Source: Leishmania martiniquensis (lineage: Eukaryota; Euglenozoa; Kinetoplastea; Trypanosomatida; Trypanosomatidae). Taken from it: a DNA stretch of 64,000 nucleotides. Where the stretch lies: assembly GCF_017916325.1 (NCBI RefSeq), contig NC_090171.1, forward strand, positions 1,663,501 through 1,727,500, read 5' to 3'. This document shows positions 40,499 through 51,242 of the stretch, piece after piece. The translations under genes were made by a program, and so were the position numbers. The notes beneath the pieces are model-generated. The model was not told the DNA's origin and made no database searches. It saw only the letters and a program-made list of their open reading frames with translations. How positions within the stretch are numbered: position 1 is the first letter of the stretch; the number at the start of each line of letters is the position of its first letter.

Positions 40499-41600
40499 AA
40501 GTAAGAAGGGCACTGGAGCGTAGAGAGGTGCACACAGTCGGTTGTTTTTCTTGGGAAGAGCGAGACGACCTACTCGGCCTGCGGATCTCTCTTGTGCTGT
40601 GGATGGGGTAGAACGCACTCATCGTGAAACGATGCGCGTGCTTCTCTTCTTCCTCAGCTGCCAAGCATAAATTCTTTGGCAGCGCTCACGTGGCCTTTGT
40701 GAGCTGCTGGTGCGGTGTAGGCTTCGCGTGGCGCGTGATTGCGCCACACCTAAGTGTGCCTGCCTTCCACAAAGGTGTTGCTCTCCTCGTCGCCTTTGCC
40801 TCGCATGCTTCACCTGTCTTCCTGTGTGATGAACGCTGCGTTTCCTCTACAATGTGCACAAGGACAGGGTGCGGGGATCTTTCTCTCTCTCTATGTGTGT
40901 GTGAGCGTGCTTGTTCGTGAATGCCTAAAACATCTATTTGCTGTGTCCCATTGCCCGCGCGTTGCGTGTCTCTCATTCCCCCTCCCCTCCTCTCTTTCTC
41001 CTTGTATCCCCCCCAAATTTTCTGCTTACGATTCGCGCATGAAAGTGCTGATGCTTCCGCTTAAGGTGTCATTTGTTTTCAGGTGTTCTGATATATATAT
41101 ATATATGCATGCTCACTTTGGGCCCTTTTTCGGCTGCAGGCTTCTTTTTTTTTCCCCAGCTCCTCTCATCTCTACTCCCCCGTCTCCCTCCCTCACCAGC
41201 TTCCCTTCCCCGGCACTCTTCCTGTGATTTGTATCGCAGTGCCGTTCGCCCTCTTTCTTTCTTTCTCTCTATATCTTTACCAGCGTAGCTTTGTTGGTAG
41301 GATCATGCGGCTGGGAAGGATCTGCACGCGTGTCACACGCACTCTGTTCTCGAGAGCCTCCGCTCCCTTTGGCAGCTCAACTCCACCGCATTTCAGTGTC
41401 TCGTTTCTTCTCTCAAAGTGCTTTTGTCTCCCTCCACCGTGAAGGATACCCGCATCGACGCAAGCTGACCGCAGAGACGGGCAGGCGCGAATGTGCCCCC
41501 CCCTTTTCCCCCCCCCCACACAGCCAATGTGACTCTTCGTCCCTGCCAGAGAGGCTCCCCTACCCCACAGACGAAGTAAATGCGCAGCTTACGTTAATGC
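40499..41600. other. Intergenic spacer between C2 paralogues, left part
   Basis: T/C-rich spacer without a supported gene. It includes (TA)n at 41091-41106 and a C-run near 41500-41517. It probably contains the 3' end of the mRNA for the first C2 protein. Confidence 0.55.
41091..41106 (+). repeat. (TA)n microsatellite
   Basis: Alternating AT run of 16 bases within the T-rich spacer. Confidence 0.8.
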
Positions 41601-41639
41601 TGCTGATGCCTTCTGTGGCTTTCCCAGCGTTCATTTTTC

Positions 41640-42401
41640 CCGTTTTCGGTGCTCGTTGAAGACGGCTGTATTGACTCCTTCACGGCTTTCTGTCAGTGGA
41701 TCTCTGGCGACGTGAGGAAGGGGTACAAGACCGCAGTGGGCACGATGCCTCAGGAAGTCGTGCCTCTTTTTGTGAAAGAGGGCCAAACTGTCCGCCGCTC
41801 CCCCCTGCCGATGCCAAGCCGCCTTGAATGGCTAGGGCACTGGGTCAGGCGCCCTACGATGTGTGCGAGCCAGAGCGATGTATTGCTACCGATGTGCACG
41901 TTCAGGTCTCGTACAGTGCTTCTTCCCTGAGCAACCTGCTGCAGTGAAGAGTTCATTGCCACCTATGTGCTATGCAGAGTGTGGGCATGCATGGAGCGCA
42001 TCGCACCTAGCCCTTACTGCTTACTGCTGTGAGGATATCGAGCCACACTTCCCTCCCTCCCAGGAGTGCCCCAAGGTGGCGGTCGGCGTAACGGGTATGG
42101 CTGTACGTCTACCTGCGAGGCGGGGGCAGTTAGAGTCCCTCTCTGGGACTTTTCTAAGATGTATGAGCGAATTGCCATAGCGCGTGTCTACGGCTGCTTC
42201 GTGCTTCACAGCAGATTCATGACAGAGCGGGGTACCTACGAGAGAAGTGGAGGGAATTCTTCGCGGAAAGAAATCAGATACGCTGGACAAAAGAGGAATG
42301 CGTTCGCGCGCGAATTGACCGTCGCACAGGAGCTGATACCGATAAATATGCAATCACCCATGTGCTTCTCTCGATCTCGCCTTGTGCCCCCGCGCACTTG
42401 A
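41640..42401 (+). other. Non-T-rich island with overlapping open frames, unidentified
   Basis: Unlike the surrounding spacer, this 0.76 kb has balanced composition and few pyrimidine tracts. Three overlapping + strand open frames tile it (41649-41930, 41863-42180, 42066-42401), each in a different frame from its neighbour. Their products are mixed in composition rather than low-complexity: the first contains FTAFCQWISGDVRKGYK, the second several Cys/His (CYRCARSG and CYAECGHAW). I recognise no family. It could be a frameshifted gene remnant, an old degenerate retroposon, or a structured UTR. I see no similarity to the flanking C2 genes. Confidence 0.4.
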
Positions 42402-43995
42402 GTATGTGCGCGTGTGCGCTCATTCGCGCTTATGCTTTGAGGCGTCCGCCAATTTTTTTCGCTTTTTTTTCACGGCACTTTCCGCGCGTGTGCGACGTCA
42501 CTTTCACCCCGACTGCTATTATTATTATTATTGTGTTTTTTGTTGTTAATGTGAGAGCGATCGTGTGTAACGGATGACGCCGATGACGGCTTCTCTTCCT
42601 CTTTTGTTTTTTTCCCGCTCACTGGTTGGTTTGGATGATGCGGATGGCGACCGTTGCGGCTTGATTTTGTTGTTGAAATCGAGCCAGCAATCTTTTTGCC
42701 TGCGACTTCGACTGCTTTCATGTGTTTGAGGGTGGTGAGCCTCCGCAACGAGCTTCCCGCCCGTTCAACTGCGGGATGATGCTCGCTGGCTGTGCGACAA
42801 GTGCATACCGCTTGACTCTTAGTCATCAGAAAGCGAAGGGCGACAGAGAAAGAAAAAAAGAGAATGCGTTAGCACATGGGAGAGAGTGGGGAGATGGGTG
42901 GGCTGTTTGTGCACCCATTCGAGCAGCCTCTCTGCCAGTGCGCTGTGCGCGCGAAGCCGCGGAAGATGGTGTCTGTGTACCTCTCGGTGCGCATGAGTAT
43001 CGCCCTCTCCTTTCTTCGCCCCCACATTTTTTTGCCCAACGCGCACTTCCCAGCTCTCTAACGCTCTGCCCATCAAGGCTGAAACAGCATCGATTCGCGT
43101 TTCCTACTCGCTTTACCTTTCGCCTCTCCTTTATTCCCCTTTCTATCATTTTTTTTTGAGCGTGTTTTGTGCGTGTGACTGCATATATATATGTATAACG
43201 AACCGATATGACCACAACGGTCGCAAACACACGCTCGCATGCCTGAAACGCATGGCTGTGTACCCCAACTCATGGAAATTTGGCTTTGACTTTGTATTCC
43301 TTTCGAAAAAAAAACACTCTCACCTCTGCCCCCTCTCATGTGTAAACACTTTTTTTCTTGTTCGATCTCCTAATCCGTGCGAATGGGGATGAACGTCCTT
43401 AGCAGCGTGGAGATTCTGCGCACCTTCGCACGAGAAAAAGGCAACGGCCCCGCGGCCACAAAGCAAAGGCGATCGAAAACTTCATCTCCAGAGGGACAGG
43501 GACCGCAAGCTGAAAAAAAGCACAAGCGAGAAAAAAATAGAAGGTACATATACACATAAAGGACGTGTTGTTGTTGAGTCACGGTTTACTGGTGCAGTCA
43601 TTGCACTTCTACTGTTCTTTGTTTCGCCGCCTCTTTGTGTTCGCGTGTGCATGTGTGTGCCTACACTCCCCCTCCCCCGCCGCATCTTCTCCGTTTAAAA
43701 GTACATGACGCTCCCGTGTGCTGTTTCTCTCGGATCAATCGTGTCTCCGTGACACACATATACAAGGGCCCTTGGTGTTTTTTCTCCCGCGCGTGTCTGT
43801 GTCTTCAGTTTTCCTTCATCGTTTACTTTTTACCCTCGTCTTTTTCGTCACGGTGCAAGCCTCGAGGCGTACTCTTCCGGTCTTCCGCTTTGCCGTGACA
43901 AGCACCTATACGCGAAGACGCCGAAACACACGCTCACTCCTTTGTAGACGGACAGAAATCTCTCACACCATCGCCACTTTTTTTTAGCGTTGTTG
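42402..43995. other. Intergenic spacer between C2 paralogues, right part
   Basis: T-rich spacer with an (ATT)n run near 42517-42533, a TA run near 43183-43192 and several poly-T stretches. There is no supported gene. Confidence 0.55.
42517..42533 (+). repeat. (ATT)n microsatellite
   Basis: Five to six ATT units in a T-rich context in the spacer between the two C2-repeat genes. Confidence 0.75.
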
Positions 43996-44019
43996 TTTCG
44001 GTCATCTTTGCTTTCGTTC

Positions 44020-44066
44020 ACTAACTCCTCTTCCCCCTCTCTCTTTCTCATTGCCCGTCTCCGTAG
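44020..44066 (+). promoter_or_regulatory. Spliced-leader acceptor, second C2-repeat gene
   Basis: A tract containing CTCTTCCCCCTCTCTCTTTC and following pyrimidines ends at CGTAG (AG 44065-44066). No ATG occurs between it and 44238, which supports that start. Other AGs follow within 60 bases. Inferred. Confidence 0.5.
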
Positions 44067-44237
44067 AAAGCTGTCCTCCCCCTTTCAGTCCCGCCCACTC
44101 TTCCAGCGAAACCTTCCGAGCACGTCAACGACTCAGACGCATCTGCGCACCAAAGCCGGAGCCTTAGTCTGGGGGAGGGCTGAGGCGAGACACTCCTCCC
44201 ACCTCTATTGGTTCCTTTCACCTCTTGCTTTCACCAG

Positions 44238-47200
44238 ATGCCAAACAGGCGCCGCAGCACACCGTCGCCCTCGGGGCGAATCCGTGCGGTGTCAGCGGAT
44301 GCGGCGACCGGAGTCCCCATCCTGGCGAGGAAACACTCTCACCACACGCCGCGACGCTCCAGACAGGCGAGGGGCAAGCCATTCGACGAGGTGATCGAAA
44401 CCATGGAGGAAGGGACCGGCACTACTATTTCAGCAAATCAGGTGCCCACAAATGCCGCGCTGTCGTCATCGCGCCAGCAACGCTGCCCAAGTAGCAGTTG
44501 CAGAGCCGCGCAAGGTTTCCCTGAAGACTCTTCCAAGCGGCACGCTGGACTCCTGTATCACGGCAACGGTCGTACGCCCCGCATGAATTGGGGGGAGCTG
44601 AAATCGGCAGGTGGCACTTCATACAGGACTCCCTTCTTGGGCACTGGTGCCAGAGAGCCTGCGAACGGTGACATCAGTTTGACGGATCGAAAAGGCACTA
44701 CACCCCATCACATCGAGCCGGTTGGTTCGGCAACGCGCAGTCGCGCTGACAGCAGGCGCGCACCACGCGGGAGGCGCGTGGTCAAGCCGCCAGTGGATAT
44801 CTCAGCGCTGGAGGACTACAAAACGCCAGCGCGCCGTCGGCGTGCGGACGGACGGTACGCTTATGATCACGGTGTGGGGCACACGACGGCTACGGTAGCG
44901 GGGCACGGCAGTCGCCACCGTCGCCGAGGCCCCTTCAAAGGCTTGCGCGCCCATGACAGCGTTGACGTGGAAGAGGCGGGGAGCTCTCTAGCCGAAGCCG
45001 CTCATGCTGAGCCGTACCACTTTCGGGTACGTCTGCACGAGTGCCAAGGAGTGTTCGCCGATCTCGAAGAGTCGGGCCGTGTTCCGCCTGCATTTTACTT
45101 TGCTGTGCACACTGTAGAGGAACGTGGCCACTCTGGCATGGCAGACAGGGTCAGCTACAACCCTGCTTTCCACGACGAGTTCATCTTCTCGTCAGTCGAT
45201 CCGGAGAACGATGCGTTGGTGTGCACGCTTGTGACGGCCAGCTCCGCAAGCAGCTCGCGGGGGAGCCGCACTCGAAGGGAGAAGAAAGTGGCTGAATGCG
45301 TCCTGGCCCTGCACAACCTGGCATGGCAGGTCGAGCGGAAGGTGTGGGTGCCGCTGGTGCGCCGCCCCGGCACCTTACAGGCATACGAGCAGGGCGAGGT
45401 GCTCGTGAGCATCTACTCTGATGACTTCGGCTACGACGATGTGGCGACTGAGGAAGAGGAGGCGGCGTGCTCAGCTGCCATTCACGACATTCTGACCCGG
45501 TACGCGCCGCAGGAGCTGCACCGATTGGACTGGATGACGGCAGCGTACGTGAAAAAAAGTACTGAGGCACTGTCGCAGCTGCGCGCGTCTTACCGGGCCC
45601 GCACCGTCGAGCCTGTGCCTGTACGCGTAACGGTGCAGCGCGTTGAGGGCTTGACGGACGAGGCGGGGTGCCCGACACGGGCCTCCGGCGTCTACGTCGT
45701 GGTCGGAGACGGCCGCGTTGAGCAGCGATCTGAGACGGTGGTGTACCGCCGCCGTGCCATCATCAATCAGGAATTCAACTTCATCTTGTGTGATCCGGAG
45801 GCTGACACGCTGAGTGTGACGGTATTCGGCAACAGCCGAAAGCTTGGCGAGGCCGTTTCTGGACTGACGAACGTGCGAGCCGGAGAGGCGAAGCAGGTGA
45901 CCCTGATGCTTGTGCGCGCTGCCGCAACTGGCGACGCCTCGAACGGGGGACAGGTGACGATCACGCTTCAGACAGACAAGTACAGCAGCCGGAACCAAAT
46001 GTCCGCGGCGCAGGAGGCTGGGCTGCGCGAACGCGTTCTGGCGTATTTATGGTGCTACCTTCGGGACGACCTACACCGCCTTGACGCTATTGTGGGTAGT
46101 GTAGACGATGCGGAGGCGTATATGCAGTCCTGGGCGCGCACCGTCGGGCCCGAGCAGAAACCGAGGCGCCTCATTATCAACATACGAGAGGCACGCCACA
46201 TGCTCGTCAAGTGCGGTCTTCCGCTGCGGTGCTACGCTCGCATTTCGGTTGGGCCGACGACCGTTCGAACCAGGCTCGCCACCGCTGGCAACGGCGCCGT
46301 GACGTTTAGCGATCCCTTTAACGTTCAGGTGTACGACCCGGCGCAAGACGTGGTCGAAGTCATGATGATTGCGGACGGTGACGACGGAGAACGGGAGATC
46401 AGCCGGGTGTGTTTTGGTGTCGCCACTCTTCCGCTCAAGCGCGCTGTTGTGCGCACGCTTCACCTCGTCGCCGCGGCGACGAAACGCGGTGCCCACGTGC
46501 AGGGCGAACTGGTTGTCCAATTGGTGGCGGAGGACTTTGGATTGACTGGCGCTGTGGCGGAAGCTGCAGCGGGACACACTAGCTTTGCCTCCAGCCCCCA
46601 CATGCAGCGGCTGGAATCGATCGTGCAGCGCGGCTCACCAGAGAGACTTCATCGGGTACCTTACATAATCGACACAGCCCCGCCCGGGGAGACGGCGCGT
46701 GTCATCGAGGAACACGCAAAGCGGTATGGGGGCGACGTGGCTGTGGCCCCGATGACCGTCAAGATCCTCGGGGTCAAAGACTTTAAGCCGCTCGCCGATT
46801 TTTACGTGAAGGTGTACCTCAACAGCGAGGCGATTCTGCGAACTGCAGATGTGAGGGCGGCGGCGGAGGTTGCCATGGACATCGACGACAAGAACGAAAC
46901 GACGATCCGGCTGAGGGACGCCCCGCAGGCTGTCATGACCTTCAAAATCGCTCAGCATCGAGCGCTTCGAAAGACAGTGGTGCTGGGCGAAACCGAGGTC
47001 GCCTTGGCGAGCCTCGTCCGGGGCGAGAAGAACGTGCTGTGGCTGCCTTTCTTCGACCCGTCGGTCGAGTCGATGTGCCGCTGCGGTGACGGTGGACACC
47101 GCAGCTCGGCATCTTGCACGTCTGGCAGCTCGGAAAGCGCCCTTAAAGTTAAAGGGAACCGCATGCCGCACTCGAACGGCACCGCAGCCGCTCGGCAGCA

Positions 47201-49163
47201 GCCACAGTCGAGGGGCGCGGCGTTGGTGCGCCGTGGCGCTACCGCCACTTTGCCTGTCGGCTTACTTGGCGTAGAGTTGCAGTCCAATGCGTTTCCGGTG
47301 ACCTTCGTCACAGAATACACGCTGGACGATGAGTCTGGGCGCAAAGGCGTTTCGGCGCAGGAGGCGGTCACATATGATGTGATGTCGCTTCTTGCCAAGT
47401 TGAAGCCAAGCGAGTTGCCAAAGGTGCAGCCCATGATTGCGCAGTGCTCGTCGCTGAGAAGCGCCCACGACGAGCTTCGCGCAGAGCTGTCGGCGACACC
47501 CATTGCGTCCACAATCTACGTGAACATCGATTCCGTCGAGCTCGCGACAGAGGCGGGCAAGAGGCAGGAGGCGGAGGGTGGGATTGCGGTGGAGCTTGTC
47601 TACGGTAGCGAGCGCCAAGAATCGCGCAAGCAAGCAGAGTTTGCCCACGACGCGCTGCACCATCGGCAGGTCTACACCCAGATTCGTCTCGACATCCCTG
47701 AGTATCTCCACGGCGCCACGCGTGGCCGAAACGGCGCCATATCGAGGGCCACAGCAGACAACGTCCATGCGCCAGCCCTGGAGCTGCGCCTTTTTGGAGT
47801 TGATGCGCGCGTTCCTGCAGGAGGTGCGGTATCGGGTTCGAATGGGGGCGTTGACTGGGGTGGCGCATTCGTTGAGGTAGGTGGTGGTGCCCATCAAAGT
47901 GAAATGATCGATGCCGTCTCAGAAGCCGCGGAGGACTCCTATTATGTGGGCGGTGAGAACAGCATCTACACTTACATAAAGCACCCCAAGAGGGGCGGCC
48001 GACTCCAAAGCACCAAGCAGCTGGGGGAGGAACGTTTTGGAAATTCGCCGAAAGTGCGCATGTCGCCACAACAGCGATTGGCACGGAAGCAGCAAACGCT
48101 TCAGCACAAGCGGCACCCACACGGGACTGGTGAATGGACGGCTTCATCGCACGCGAACCTTTACCAGGGCGCCACTGGCGTTCAGCCCGGCAGCTGTTTC
48201 GAAGAAGGCGGCAAGCATTACCGCGTAGGCACGAACAATATTCGAAGCTCTGTGGGCGCTCCAGGACAAACGCGCCGGCAGAGTGCCGCCCGTGCGGATC
48301 AGGCGCCGTCACGCGAGCACAGCGGAGCGGTGAGTGCGAGTGGCCGCCACAACCAGCCCGGTAGCACGGCGACGTCTGCGACCGCGATTTCGCTGCCGCA
48401 TCACCGGATGGGTCCTTATAGAGGCGAAATCGGCGTTGTCTACCTCTCTTTGCGCGCGCTCCTGACGAAGCCGCTGTACAGGATCGGCAGGACGCTGCGT
48501 GTGCCGATCGTGGAGCCAGCTGTGCTAGCTACCTTGTCCGACCGTGCCCGCTGCTCCCCGGAGATCAACCAACGCTGCATTGTTGGCTACGTCACGCTGC
48601 GACTGACGTTGCCGGCGTTTGAGAACATACCGGAGTCGCTGCACTTGGCCCCTCATAGCATCATGTCTAAGGTGGAGCCGAGCTATGTGCACTACTACGA
48701 GGAGCGCATCAGCGCCTACTTGCGGTCTCACACCGCACCAGCACTGGTGTCGTTGCACTATAAGTTGTACGAACGGGAGGTGGCCTCCGGATGCTGGCCG
48801 GCGTCTTTGAGCTACTGGATGCAGGCGCTGATCGAGCGGTTTGGCCCTGAGGTGGATGACTTCGGACCGGAGCCTCCGCTCCCCTTCGACGTTGAAGAAT
48901 GGAAAGGCGTGCGGCAGCGCTACGGTGCGCTCCGCCCTGGGCGAAAGGCCACGGTTGCGCCACAAAAGCAGGGAAACAAAGGCGCAGGTCACCCACCCCA
49001 AGTGAACAATCCCCCTCTTTCTAGCCGAGGCGCGAGCCCCCCTGCGCAATCGCGCCCCGAATCCATGAGTCACGAGACTTCGAAGGACAAGAAAAAGAGC
49101 AGCCGCGAGAAGCAGAGATTGGATGCAGTGACGACAGGAGCGGAACTAGAGCACAGCTTCTAG
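44238..49163 (+). CDS. Giant multi-C2-domain protein B, paralogue of A
   Basis: The protein is 1641 aa from the first in-frame ATG. A Met at 44403 is an alternative, since residues 1-250 are basic, low-complexity and probably disordered. About five C2-like modules follow, at roughly 260-400, 461-585, 643-768, 836-1018 and 1088-1460; the last is split by a Gly/Ser/Gln-rich insertion of about 180 residues. They alternate with the same helical linker as in protein A, for example ILTRYAPQELHRLDWM and LLAKLKPSELPKVQPM. The C-terminal element (about 1476-1545) has SYVHYYEERISAYLRSH and IERFGPEVDDFGPEP. It pairs with the C-terminus of protein A (AYVRYYVDRICRLLSHY and VRWGPELDEL). Canonical calcium-binding Asp sets are not evident, so lipid or protein binding is likelier than calcium sensing. 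The tail is Lys/Ser-rich. Tandem order and the shared linker argue for ancient duplication followed by loss or gain of modules. Confidence 0.93.
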   Translation: MPNRRRSTPSPSGRIRAVSADAATGVPILARKHSHHTPRRSRQARGKPFDEVIETMEEGTGTTISANQVPTNAALSSSRQQRCPSSSCRAAQGFPEDSSKRHAGLLYHGNGRTPRMNWGELKSAGGTSYRTPFLGTGAREPANGDISLTDRKGTTPHHIEPVGSATRSRADSRRAPRGRRVVKPPVDISALEDYKTPARRRRADGRYAYDHGVGHTTATVAGHGSRHRRRGPFKGLRAHDSVDVEEAGSSLAEAAHAEPYHFRVRLHECQGVFADLEESGRVPPAFYFAVHTVEERGHSGMADRVSYNPAFHDEFIFSSVDPENDALVCTLVTASSASSSRGSRTRREKKVAECVLALHNLAWQVERKVWVPLVRRPGTLQAYEQGEVLVSIYSDDFGYDDVATEEEEAACSAAIHDILTRYAPQELHRLDWMTAAYVKKSTEALSQLRASYRARTVEPVPVRVTVQRVEGLTDEAGCPTRASGVYVVVGDGRVEQRSETVVYRRRAIINQEFNFILCDPEADTLSVTVFGNSRKLGEAVSGLTNVRAGEAKQVTLMLVRAAATGDASNGGQVTITLQTDKYSSRNQMSAAQEAGLRERVLAYLWCYLRDDLHRLDAIVGSVDDAEAYMQSWARTVGPEQKPRRLIINIREARHMLVKCGLPLRCYARISVGPTTVRTRLATAGNGAVTFSDPFNVQVYDPAQDVVEVMMIADGDDGEREISRVCFGVATLPLKRAVVRTLHLVAAATKRGAHVQGELVVQLVAEDFGLTGAVAEAAAGHTSFASSPHMQRLESIVQRGSPERLHRVPYIIDTAPPGETARVIEEHAKRYGGDVAVAPMTVKILGVKDFKPLADFYVKVYLNSEAILRTADVRAAAEVAMDIDDKNETTIRLRDAPQAVMTFKIAQHRALRKTVVLGETEVALASLVRGEKNVLWLPFFDPSVESMCRCGDGGHRSSASCTSGSSESALKVKGNRMPHSNGTAAARQQPQSRGAALVRRGATATLPVGLLGVELQSNAFPVTFVTEYTLDDESGRKGVSAQEAVTYDVMSLLAKLKPSELPKVQPMIAQCSSLRSAHDELRAELSATPIASTIYVNIDSVELATEAGKRQEAEGGIAVELVYGSERQESRKQAEFAHDALHHRQVYTQIRLDIPEYLHGATRGRNGAISRATADNVHAPALELRLFGVDARVPAGGAVSGSNGGVDWGGAFVEVGGGAHQSEMIDAVSEAAEDSYYVGGENSIYTYIKHPKRGGRLQSTKQLGEERFGNSPKVRMSPQQRLARKQQTLQHKRHPHGTGEWTASSHANLYQGATGVQPGSCFEEGGKHYRVGTNNIRSSVGAPGQTRRQSAARADQAPSREHSGAVSASGRHNQPGSTATSATAISLPHHRMGPYRGEIGVVYLSLRALLTKPLYRIGRTLRVPIVEPAVLATLSDRARCSPEINQRCIVGYVTLRLTLPAFENIPESLHLAPHSIMSKVEPSYVHYYEERISAYLRSHTAPALVSLHYKLYEREVASGCWPASLSYWMQALIERFGPEVDDFGPEPPLPFDVEEWKGVRQRYGALRPGRKATVAPQKQGNKGAGHPPQVNNPPLSSRGASPPAQSRPESMSHETSKDKKKSSREKQRLDAVTTGAELEHSF

Positions 49164-51060
49164 TGCGCACGACGCTGGGCAGCGCGTTTTTTTGCCATTG
49201 TTGTTTAGGCCAGTGCCATCTTGCAGTCTTTGCCTGATTAATGCGTTTTATTTGCGTGTGCGTGTCTGCACATAGGTGCGCGCGCGTGTGTGTGTGTGAT
49301 TCACGTATTTGAACGTTCGCATCACCGATCGCGCGCCGATTCTGCGTGAGACGTATCTCCCTTTCCAGTCCGCTCAGCTGTGACCCTTGGCTGCTATCTG
49401 TATTTCGTGCGCCTTCGTGTGCTTTGACGTGCGTGCTATCGTTGAACCCCTCTACTCCACTGTACTCTCTTCCCGATTCGACGCTGTCGTCTGGTGTGGT
49501 GGCTTGCACTTCCTTCTTCGCAGTTGCTGTTAAGGCGACCTGCTTTTCCCCCCCTCCCCACCCCCGCGCCTCCTCTCGACCATGCAGAAAGCTATACAGA
49601 TTTCATGAAGATTCGCCTATTCTTTTTGACAGTGATGTAATGTGAGAGTGCAGTGCTGCGGTTGTGGTGGTGGCCATGGCTGTAAGGGAGGCGAGAAAAC
49701 GACGGTGACACATGCCGGTGCCTTTATCGAGACGGTCTTTCCCCCGTCACCCTTGTTGACCCCTTGTCTCTCTTACAGTTGCGCATGGTGTAAAGGGGCG
49801 CGTCCTTCATGACCCATCCACCATTCAGCTCCATCACGTCTGCTCGTCCCCCTTTTCTGTGTTTTGCGTTGCCTTTCGAGCTCTTTCTGTACATATCGGT
49901 GCACAGACCTGTGCGTTTGGCTTTTGCCTTTTTTTTTTCATTGGATGCCGTTCTTCTTTTTTTTCATTTTTCGCTTGGCTGCGTGTCTCTTCATGTACTG
50001 CACAGGGTGTGATTGCCGAGTATATCGAACCTCCTTACCTGTGTCTCTCCCTTCAAGAGTGTGCATGTCTCCTCAGGCCTCTTTTTCTGTGTTGACGTTA
50101 TGCATCGGGTGTGCGCTGCATTTATGTGTTTCATTGTCTCGAGTTCACACCCGCGTACTTTTCCTTCCCGTGAAAAGAGATCATTTTTTTTTTCGGTGGG
50201 GAGAGGGGATTGCTCGTGTCGCGCATGTGCGTGTGCGTGTGGTGAACACGTGCGTCGCAGCGTGGGATGCGCACGAGCGGAAGACCTTGTCTCAGCTTTC
50301 CCCTCGGCCTCGTATTTGTTTTGCCCCCCCCCCCCCCCATCCCCATCGCGCATCTTGGGCGCACACTAGCGGTGGACTTGCCGCACGATTTTTCAGGAGG
50401 CAGAGACATCGAGCGATAGAGGCACCGACACGTACTTCTTGGTGCGCATAAGCGGCGCCCTTCGCCTCACGGAGTCCTCTTTCGAAGTCAATGAGCGCAC
50501 ATCTCTGCCCTCCTCTCCGTCGCACTGCTCTTTGCATGATATGCGCTGGTCGCACCTCTTCTCCTTTCGCCTCCCCTCGTCTCGCTATCATGCCTGTCTG
50601 CCCAACACGTGTGCGGGCATCATGACTGGTGCTGTTGTCTGTACCGCATCGTATACGCGCGCCCTTTGTATACGATCTCGCGCCGGTGCCTACATGGATT
50701 CGCCGCCTCGAAGAGGATAACGGTTCCGTGCACCGTCATCTGATTCAGTATCTGCAGAAGCACACGCACGCACAAAAAGAGAAGTTGAGAAGTGGAGGAG
50801 ACACCTCGCTAGCCATCACAGCGTGCGCGCGTCACCGTAACTTTTTTTTTTGTGGTATGTGTGCTCGGTGAGTGTGTCTCTCTCTGTGCCGATCTCAGAC
50901 CCGTTATTGAAGCCCTCTCTGCTCGACTGTGAGAAGGCTTCACCGCAGCGAAAAAAGGGTCAAAGACACGCAGACGGTCTCCCTCGGTAGCTGTCAGCGA
51001 GCGGCATCTTCCCTTGTGGCCGCCACGGCACCGTCTCCTATATGTGCGAAGAATTGGAAG
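49164..51060. other. Intergenic spacer
   Basis: About 1.9 kb with no supported gene. It contains several poly-T runs, a C15 run at 50324-50338 and T/C-rich stretches. The longest + frame (49864-50451) is Ser/Phe/Cys-rich read-through of pyrimidine tracts. Confidence 0.55.
50324..50338 (+). repeat. Homopolymer C15
   Basis: Fifteen consecutive C's directly after TTTG in the spacer. The length may be unstable or a sequencing artefact. Confidence 0.75.
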
Positions 51061-51064
51061 CGGG

Positions 51065-51104
51065 TGTTCGCTCTCTCTCCCTCTTTCTCTTTTGCATCAC
51101 ACAG
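51065..51104 (+). promoter_or_regulatory. Spliced-leader acceptor, 545-aa gene
   Basis: The tract CTCTCTCTCCCTCTTTCTCT plus TTTGCATCAC ends in ACAG (AG 51103-51104). It lies inside the longest open frame, so the part of that frame upstream is not coding. The first ATG after it is 51228. Inferred. Confidence 0.65.
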
Positions 51105-51127
51105 CAAACGAATCCTTCCCCACCACG

Positions 51128-51157
51128 TACACACACACACACACATACACATACACA
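51128..51157 (+). repeat. CA-rich microsatellite in 5' leader
   Basis: A run of CA units with two interruptions, located between the predicted acceptor and the start codon, so it would be in the mature 5' UTR. Read in frame it would encode His-Thr repeats, but no ATG precedes it after the acceptor. Confidence 0.7.
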
Positions 51158-51242
51158 GTGGTTACTATTGCTGACACCTCCCACGAGAGGGCTGCATCGC
51201 GGTATTTTCACGTGCTGCTGGCTTTGCATGCAACGTTTTGAG

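Noticed and set aside
47836..47846. GGTTCGAAT resembling a tRNA B box
   Set aside because: It lies inside the coding sequence of C2 protein B, with no A box or cloverleaf around it.
49864..50451. 195-residue + strand open frame
   Set aside because: Phe/Ser/Cys-rich product of poly-T and TG-rich spacer, interrupted by the C15 run.
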